Source of the DNA: Dioscorea cayenensis subsp. rotundata
Lineage: Eukaryota; Streptophyta; Magnoliopsida; Dioscoreales; Dioscoreaceae
Length of the DNA: 64,000 bases
NCBI RefSeq assembly: GCF_009730915.1
Contig: NC_052479.1
Coordinates: 10,964,203 to 11,028,202, forward strand
Direction: 5' to 3'
This document shows, piece by piece, positions 57,561 to 64,000 of the stretch. The translations under genes and the position numbers were made by a program. The notes beneath the pieces are model-generated. The model had not been told where the DNA came from, searched no databases, and saw only the letters and a program-made list of their open reading frames with translations. The first letter of the stretch is position 1; each line of letters starts with the position of its first letter.

Positions 57561-58480
57561 GCCCGGCATTGGTGGGTTCAATGATGATCTTAGCTTAGTA
57601 CCCATATCTTCGAATACAATTCCCATAATTTTGTTTTTGCACTTGACTAAAATTGATGGATGGATGGAAAAATCTATGTTGAGGCAAGTAGCATCTTCAA
57701 ATGTGGTCGATGGATTTTCTTCTACTTCCTCACATGTTTCCTTAGCCATGATGCCAACCTCCCCCTTTTCTTCTTCAATTTCCCATTGAGGTGGAACTTC
57801 TACCATTTGCTCAAAAGGTATTGATGCTACATCACTTGCTTCTTTCAACCTCCAACACCTCAATATCGGTTTCCACCCTCAATTTCACTCTGCTTTTTCT
57901 CTTCATTCATTGTACCATTTTTAGATAGGGCATCTATAGTTCGTGGTAACTTGGTCGTTATGTTAGAAGACTCAGTAATCCTGTTCACCATACTTTGAAA
58001 AAATGGTCGGGTATTAAAAGTTGCAGTATCCATGGCTTTAAATTCAAAGCATCGGGCTTTGCAACATGAATCTTGCAAACACATCTTGCGTATTGAATCC
58101 CCATTCATTAAGTTGCTTAGTATGAACAATTGGAGGATGATAATGCCACGATTCCGGAAAGGAGGGTTCTTGCAAAGCAATCCCCTGGTGAGGGTACTCC
58201 CATTGTTGAGTATGATCATGTGTCGAAAAAAATGCGGGTGTCCTCCCCAATATGGATTATAAACATCGATGTACTCGATTGCTATGGCTTGCTCTCTTGG
58301 CATCCAATTCTTCCATTTGCTTTTCAAGTGCATACATTTTAGCTGCCAATAATCTTTCTTGAAAAATCCATGGCCGGATCGCTCGGTGTGCTCTCATGGC
58401 ACTTAATTCTTCCATCTCATTTTTCAAGCGCATACATTTTGTCCGCCAATAATTTTTTTCTTCAAGTCCATGGCCCCGTG
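57417..58480 (-). pseudogene. Decayed gag-like region of element B
   Basis: The antisense frames carry the same segments as element A: the coiled-coil-like doublet at about 58470-58300, NEWGFNTQDVFARFML, then the acidic stretch with CEEVEENPSTTFED. At least three frameshifts separate them. One insertion near 58020-58080 changes the segment that reads FMMQTDAEFKAM in A. Confidence 0.6.
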
Positions 58481-58629
58481 TAATAAAAAAAGAATAAAAC
58501 TAACAATAGTAAGCTATCAAAGAAAAATATAAAAAGAAACAAAAATAAATATTTACAAAGATAGATATTTACAACAACAAAGATAAATGACTAGAGCAAT
58601 AGACTACGTGTTTTCCTAGTATTCCTTCA

Positions 58630-58647
58630 GTCCCGCGAACGGCGCCA
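58630..58647 (-). promoter_or_regulatory. Primer binding site of element B (mutated)
   Basis: Six bases inside the LTR, the minus strand reads TGGCGCCGTTCGCGGGA. The first ten bases match the complement of tRNA-Asp; the rest has diverged from the GCCGGGGA seen in element A. Confidence 0.8.
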
Positions 58648-58653
58648 AAAACT

Positions 58654-60200
58654 TGATGCGAAATACGCAAGTGCACGGAGTCGTCAAGTAATACCTCTAG
58701 TGCAAGCATGAGGGGGTCGTACTCCCTGGGCCCAAGGAGCTACTATTACTTCCATTTCGTCTATTTCATAGCCTAACACTCCGAAAGATGAATAGTAATT
58801 ATTAAAAGAGAAAGAATTAACTACAATGAAATCCAGGGTACTACTACACACAATATGAACTCAAGGGAGAATCAAAGCGAGTGAAGGGAGTGATTTGGAC
58901 AACGAATCCCGCTAGGGTTGTCATTAGATCCTGAATTTAGGATGAAATGCGAGATGGTAGTTGGGCCAAGAGATTCCATAATTAGCTCAACCCGATGGTC
59001 ACGGCAATTGAACCCTAATCCCATACAAGTATTGGGTCGAATCGCTTCGCCCAAATCCTCGTATGATTGCAATACACTCGTGGAAATCTCTAATCGGGGT
59101 CGATACTCAAACTAGGTCCAACCCCTAATTCGTTTGGAGGGGTACAAAATACCCGATGGTCACGGTGTATCTGGACATGGATCCCTTCCAAGCCAAGTGC
59201 GTCTAGTACAAGGGCGATGGTCACGCAACCAAGTACAACCTAGAAGTTGAAATACGTGAGTTCTCATGCAAATCAACACATCAAAGTACACAAGGCTTGA
59301 ACCACAAACTACAAGATTCCATAAAAGAAATACAACATCTAACAAAGCATCAATAAAGATGATCATCCAAATTACAAACAATCAACCCTAGAGTTCATCA
59401 TATCCAAATCACAAATAAGTTAGTGCCTCATGATAGAGGACCACTCATACAAGTCCAAGGAACAAATAAACAAGAAAAGAAGTAAGAACTACTCCCTCTA
59501 GCTTTAGATCCCCTTGGATGGTGAAGGTCTTGAAGATTTGAAGAGATCTCCCCTCAAATGATGCCTTGGACGCCTAGGATCTTCTCCGAATCTTCTCCTC
59601 CAAAGCTTGACTCCCTCTTGGTGAAGTCTTGCATAGTAGATCGCCGGCGGGAAGAGTGGGGCGGCGGCCTAAGAGGCCCAAGAGAAAACTGCCCCTCCAA
59701 AAGCTCTCCCCTTTGCCCTACAAAATAAGTCTCCTTTTATATCCCGTCAGGTCCATACGGGCTCCATGTGGGCCCATGGAGCCCGTGAAGCTCACTGGCG
59801 TTTCGACAAGAAAATGCGTCGGTGCTACAGTACTCAGCTACAGTGATTTACTACATTGTTCTTGCTATAGTGTTTTCGCTGCAGTGCGCGAGGGTTGTGA
59901 AATTCCAGCAATCCTCACGGGCACCCATGCGGGCGCATGGAGCTCGTGAAGCTCACAGCCAAATACCCGCAGCATGAATAGTGACCCCTGCTACAGTAAC
60001 ACTACAGTGCTGGAACTCCAAAAATGCCGTTTTTGGTGTCCAATTCATCCAATTTGCATTTTTGAGCTTCGTTCGGATCTTTTAAGATCTGCAACACCGA
60101 AATAACCAAATTACACTTAAACAGGCATCAATTCATTAAAATATACACAAAGTAATACAAGATTAATACGTATAAAATACGTACATTTAGGCGTTTATCA
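58654..60200 (-). repeat. 5' LTR of element B
   Basis: 1547 bases from TGATAAACGCC (60200) to CGCATCA (58654), followed on the plus strand by GAGAG. Contains another GGGCTCCATG...CATGGAGCCC inverted repeat near 59758-59785. Confidence 0.87.
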
Positions 60201-60422
60201 GAGAGGTTTTCCCACATGTTAGCCACCACGCCAACAACAAGAATAACAGTCCGCACCACAAGAAGTACCACAAACAGTACAAAAAGTGATCCCTGCCATG
60301 GAGAACACAAACCTTTTGTTTTTGCTATGCAGGGATTCAGTGCTTTAGGACAAGGAAGCACTCTCCTTACTCCATTGAAAATGATATTGGGGCACCTTTT
60401 AGTGAAGTTAATGTACCTGTAG

Positions 60423-61862
60423 TGAATGGGCTAGAATTTCTCAGTCAATTATGATAACAGCTAAAAGAAAGATCATAAATAATGGCTTTCAAAGTCAATT
60501 CAGCTTTGCACATGAATGGAGAAGGTAATGAGTAAAGGTTTCTAGATTCCGGTTAGGAACGTTATGACTGGCTCCTTCAAAGAATTATGAGTGCTTAATG
60601 AGTGGAGTCTTAAACAAGATCACGGCATGGCAAAACTAGATCTGATTGATCTAAATTGTCTTCAATCTTGGATGCCTTCTGACGACATAATGGCTAGAGA
60701 TCCTAGAGTCCCGGCCCAATTTTTTTATTTCTTTCTTTGAAAATTAGCTTTGAGAACCTGAACATACTCCTATCTGGCAATCTTCTATACCTCATGCAAC
60801 TTCTTATTAATTAAAAGGATCCCATAGAATCCTTTAAGGAATTCTATTCAGCTATTCCTTGCGTTGCTGCAAACACCGGCCTAAACTCATTGGAGTACCA
60901 TCCTAGGCTTTAATTTTCTTAGTAGCTCTGAGTTTTGCACATTAAATATAGATAGGCTTTCCCCTTACATGCGTATGTATTCCAAGCATCATTCACTACT
61001 TTCATCAAATTAATTAAGGTGGTCGATCCACATCTGAAACAACTATAAAGGTTTGGGCCCGAAGAAACATCATGCTTTGTACTAATCACCATTGGTGCTT
61101 GAGATGGGATGTCCCTCTCTCAATGGGCGGTCCTTCCCACACCATTTGCAATGTTTGTTCCCAATGCCCTTCTTTCTAAACAAAAAAAGATGCTTGCTAC
61201 GGTACCTATGCTTGTGCCCATTCCAATAGCTAGCTATTGACGATTAGATGCTGCTCAAAAGCCCTCTTCCCTACTCTGAGCTTTTAAAGCCAAGACTCCT
61301 TAACCGCATTAGTGAAGACTGGAAGTGATGTTGTGCCATTGTTTGGTGGAGGGCTCGTAGAAAGAGCTTGAGATAGAGGGTTGGCTATAATGACAAGGAG
61401 GAGTTCAGTTGAGTGGGAAAAGATAGTGAAATAAAAGATGGAGTGAGTGGTTGCTACGCTGTGGTCTGAATTCGTATTTTTTTAAATTATTAGTTTGAGC
61501 CGGAAGAACTACTGCGCTGCCGGAAATCCTTCTCTATACAGGTTCTCGTATGAGGATTTTGAACAGAACTTCGATAGGCGAGAGATGTAACCACCGCGAG
61601 GTGTGAAGCGATCTCGTACTAAATGAATTTCACTTTCCAAAAAAGAAATGAAAGAGAGTAGAACCAATTCCCTCGCAATTGCGGTCGAGCCTCGCTACCT
61701 CCCGAGCCGCCCCCTACTTCTCCGGGTCTCAAAAGACTGAAATAAGGTCGCCAACCCTATAGCAGAGAAGCGGGGTAGACTTAAGTAAAGTCCAACAATA
61801 TTGGGGTGGGGCGATCGTTTACTTAGTTGCTTTGGCGAGCTACTCTTCCTTTCGTTTTTTTT
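60423..61862. other. No gene recognised
   Basis: About 1.4 kb with short frames only. A 66-codon antisense frame at 61695-61895 runs into the repeat. No tRNA or transposon motif was recognised. Confidence 0.4.
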
Positions 61863-62110
61863 CCAGGCGGCCTCGAAGAGGGCAGCTTTGCTCATGCAGG
61901 AAGGGCGGGAGAGGGGAAGAGTAGAGCTCCAACCTCCGCGCCTAGCTGCAACCTAAGCAATGGTTCTATCCCGGCCAAGCAAAGCCGGGGAACCCCAGTG
62001 GAAAGAGGGAAAGAAAGATCAGGGGAAGAAGTGGGGTAGAGGAATTGGTCGACTCATTAGGCTCATGACATGAAGCCTACAAGTTCGAATCCTGTCCCCG
62101 CCTAATCACA
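61863..62110 (+). repeat. Direct repeat carrying trnfM, copy 2
   Basis: Matches 22556-22800 in the same orientation with scattered differences. Both copies start at a CCAGGCGRCCTCGAAG segment after a T-run and end with the trnfM-like sequence. Confidence 0.8.
62030..62103 (+). tRNA. trnfM(CAT)-like, degenerate, copy 2
   Basis: AGTGGGGTAGAGGAATTGG, CTCATGA anticodon loop, TTCGAAT T-loop and CCCCGCCT 3' end are kept. The anticodon stem (TTAGG with CATGA) has at least one mismatch and a wobble, and the T-stem (ACAAG with CCTGT) one mismatch. It lacks the extra base of copy 1. It is probably not functional. Confidence 0.65.
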
Positions 62111-62949
62111 TCAGATACTTGATAGAGTCCTACTCATGAATTGGTGTTCTCAATAGAGGAGAGCCATATGATAGATGGAAAGAGTCGCCATTGGATAACT
62201 AGAACTGGTATTGAACGAGCAAACTACGGCATCAAAGCAAGAATCATTTTGAGCAAAAAGCGCTCAAGCTGTTGCTATTATGCAACCATTTTAAAGCTGG
62301 CCATACCGCAAGTAGTGGTGGTCAATATCTAGGTCGTCTTTTCGGCGGCGTTATATACTTAATATTTCAGAATAACTTACACGTCTCATAGATAGTCTGT
62401 CTCTACTCTAGGCTCACTCCACACCCTCTCTGTCTTATTTCAATGCTTTGAAACCATGAGCTGTGAATGGGTAAGGAAAAGAGCTACTGTCGTCTGTTTT
62501 GTTCTCGTGCCTAAGAATGCTAACCCAGTTACAAGCAAGTCAAGGGTAGGTAGTGATGAGTGTTACCAGTCAAATCGATAAGAGATACCCCTATTCTGTT
62601 AATGATCAAGAAACCTTTAAGATCTACTCTCTTATCTATAACAAGCCTGCATCAATCATTAGTTACCATAGCTGCTATTCGACATTATTGACCATTCGAA
62701 GAGCCCAACCCAAGCGTGAAGAAGCATCAGTTCCTTGATCCCATTTTTCCCTTGGGGCCGAAGAGATTCACAAGTGAATGATTAGATGAAATTCAACCAA
62801 TTCTTTGTCTCACGAATGCTAGAATGCCTCAACTAGAACTCATTGAACTACTAATCTGCACTCCTATGAATTGCAATAAGAGAATGGACCACTTAGGTAG
62901 TTGTGCATTCAGAGAGCCTAAGAAAGACTTCTTAGGGTGGAATATGGCT
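62111..62949. other. No gene recognised
   Basis: Two short plus frames (62141-62332 and 62553-62738) without a family match. Confidence 0.4.
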
Positions 62950-63300
62950 CATCAAGTCAAGTAATGTCGCAACTTGAGTATTGCTCCCATTAATGAGAGG
63001 CATTCCTTCTCAACAAGAGGATATCGGTCTTCTGCTCCGACCATCATCCGACTTAAGTAATACATATAGAGCCTTCTTTTTTCCTTCGTCATCTTTTTGG
63101 GCCAGGAGTGCCCCCAGTGAGTAGTCAGGAGCGCAGATGTCACATATAAATGGTCGTCCTAGTACAGTGGCGGCTAATACCGGCGGTTTAGTCAGGTAAT
63201 CTTTTATGCTTTCGAATGCATCTTGGCATGCTTGGTCCCAGAAACTCCACTCCTTTTTCATTAGACGAGAAAAAGGTGTTGGAATCGACTTATAGAAAAC
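62950..63300 (-). mobile_element. Ty3/gypsy reverse transcriptase-RNase H relic
   Basis: Antisense reading gives FSRLMKKEWSFWDQACQDAF, ESIKDYLTKPPVLAATVLGR, YSLGALLAQKDDEGKKKALY and, after a one-base shift, YLSRMMVGAEDRYPLVEKEC then LKLRHYLT. This is the hinge and RNase H of a plant gypsy polyprotein, in the usual order. The duplicated short frames show one frameshift near 63100. No LTR or integrase lies beside it. Confidence 0.88.
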
Positions 63301-64000
63301 TACTGCTTTTTCGTTACCAAGTATAGCTTAAACGGAACTGATAAGTTAAGCTTACAAGTGTCTACGTAAGGAGACGGTCCGGTAAGTTAAAAGTCGAACG
63401 CGTGTGGAAGATAGAGCTCGTGCACCCTACGTAAACTCCTGAAGTTCTGATTTGGCGAGAGGGAGGTTCATAGATAAACTACTGATGTTACGGTAGTCTT
63501 TGGCTCTTTGTCATAGAAATCCTATCTCTCGGTTATCAAAGAACCGCTTCATATGCTTATGTCTCAGCGAGATGATCGACTGAGATAGAAAGATTACTCG
63601 AGCGAGCTTTTATCGGGACCCGGAAGATCAAATAGAAAGAATGGATATCTCCCATGTGGTTTGCGCCTATTTTCCTTAGGTTAAGTGTTACATAGAGCAT
63701 TAACTCAACTCAAAGCCTATCTCTCCTTTTCTTTCCAAGAAGTTAATGCGGCTAAGCAAACTAGGTAACCCTACCTAAGGGGTATCCCGCCCGACTTCCA
63801 AGGGTTGAGAGGTCAGTGAAACCCTGATCCGGATGCTCCGGGAAGAAATAGATAGATGTGAATGATGGATCAATAGGGACCTTATTACCAGTGTGCTTTT
63901 CCATAATATGCTCTTCATCTTTGCTTTTGGTTCAGGATAGAGGTTAAGAAAGAGGTGAATCAGCATGTGAAAAGCATCAATGGAGAGATTGAGTGGACAA
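63301..64000. other. No gene recognised
   Basis: The last 700 bases have one 63-codon antisense frame (63775-63966) without similarity. The gypsy relic may extend a little into 63301-63330. Confidence 0.4.

Larger units (their letters stand above)
53249..60200 (-). mobile_element. Non-autonomous LTR retrotransposon B (inverted copy of A)
   Basis: 6952 bases, flanked by perfect GAGAG duplications (53244-53248, 60201-60205). Its order on the minus strand is 5' LTR (60200-58654), primer binding site, interior, 3' LTR (54807-53249), the same as A. The interior (54808-58653, 3846 bases) matches that of A throughout, with many small indels and substitutions. The coding region is broken into frames at 58333-57860, 57863-57417, 57531-57319, 57391-57092 and 57228-56980. 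No polymerase or integrase domain is visible. Different target duplications show that A and B inserted separately and are not one duplicated element. Confidence 0.9.
53175..60422 (+). pseudogene. Unidentified reading frame split by element B
   Basis: An ATG at 53175 opens a frame with a hydrophobic start (ILGVLTGIGVFLLWGGL) that reaches the insertion point at 53248. Without element B and one GAGAG copy, the frame continues in phase at 60206 through a Thr- and Arg-rich part to TAG at 60420-60422, giving 96 codons. The product is unknown. The hydrophobic start could be a membrane segment. Continuity across the site supports a clean insertion but does not prove a gene. The span given includes element B. 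Confidence 0.35.

Noticed and set aside
1..64000. Reading the window as an ordinary functional mitochondrial chromosome
   Set aside because: At least six organelle gene copies have stops, frameshifts or truncation, and LTR elements with target duplications sit in intron-side DNA. It cannot be fully excluded without reads from the source.

Overview
The window is angiosperm DNA built from plant mitochondrial sequence (about 24 of the 64 kb carries no gene I can name) mixed with nuclear-type transposable elements. Recognisable mitochondrial pieces are ccmFC, rps11, nad1 exons 1, 2 and 3, nad2 exons 2 and 3, nad4, nad5 exons 1 and 2, cox3 and two trnfM-like copies. There are also two copies of a plastid psbC fragment. 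Most gene pieces are broken: in-frame stops in rps11, nad1 exon 2, nad4, cox3 and one psbC copy; frameshifts, a lost start codon and truncation in nad5. Only ccmFC (both exons open), nad1 exon 1 (usual ACG start) and nad1 exon 3 read cleanly.

Left part (1-16.1 kb): anonymous DNA; ccmFC with its group II intron (4.5-6.8 kb); a Ty3/gypsy reverse transcriptase scrap; antisense rps11 (9.1-9.5 kb); scraps of gypsy integrase and LINE reverse transcriptase (10.4-11.6 kb); then nad1 exon 2, intron 2 and exon 3 (14.4-16.0 kb). Middle (16-46 kb): divergent cox3 and nad5 pseudogenes (19.7-22.3 kb), a trnfM-bearing repeat, a Ty1/copia scrap, psbC copy 1, nad1 exon 1 followed by a solo LTR nested in another solo LTR (29.5-32.6 kb), nad4 exon 3, a long LINE split by a solo LTR (34.3-39.0 kb), nad2 exon 2 and exon 3 with a solo LTR between them (40.3-44.4 kb), and psbC copy 2. 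Right part (46-60.2 kb): two nearly full-length copies of one non-autonomous LTR retrotransposon, about 6.95 kb each, in opposite orientation and 275 bp apart. The end holds a second trnfM-like repeat and a gypsy RNase H scrap.

The main inference is about location. All six LTR insertions have 5-bp target-site duplications that can be read in the sequence (GGTGT, GAGAG, GTCAG, ATGTC, CACAC, and GCGAC/GCAAC). Two of them lie in nad1 or nad2 intron-side sequence. LTR elements and LINEs integrate in the nucleus, so the simplest reading is a large, old nuclear copy of mitochondrial DNA (NUMT) later invaded by transposons, not a working mitochondrial chromosome. The alternative is a mitochondrial genome that took such DNA back; host reads at the junctions would decide. 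If the NUMT reading is right, none of these genes works together as a system here, and RNA editing would not act on them.

The least familiar object is the non-autonomous LTR element. Its 3.9 kb interior has a tRNA-Asp-type primer binding site, a decayed gag-like reading frame ending in a 138-bp tandem module with a repeated FPW-[RK]-PK core, and long perfect hairpins, with no protease, reverse transcriptase, RNase H or integrase that I can see.
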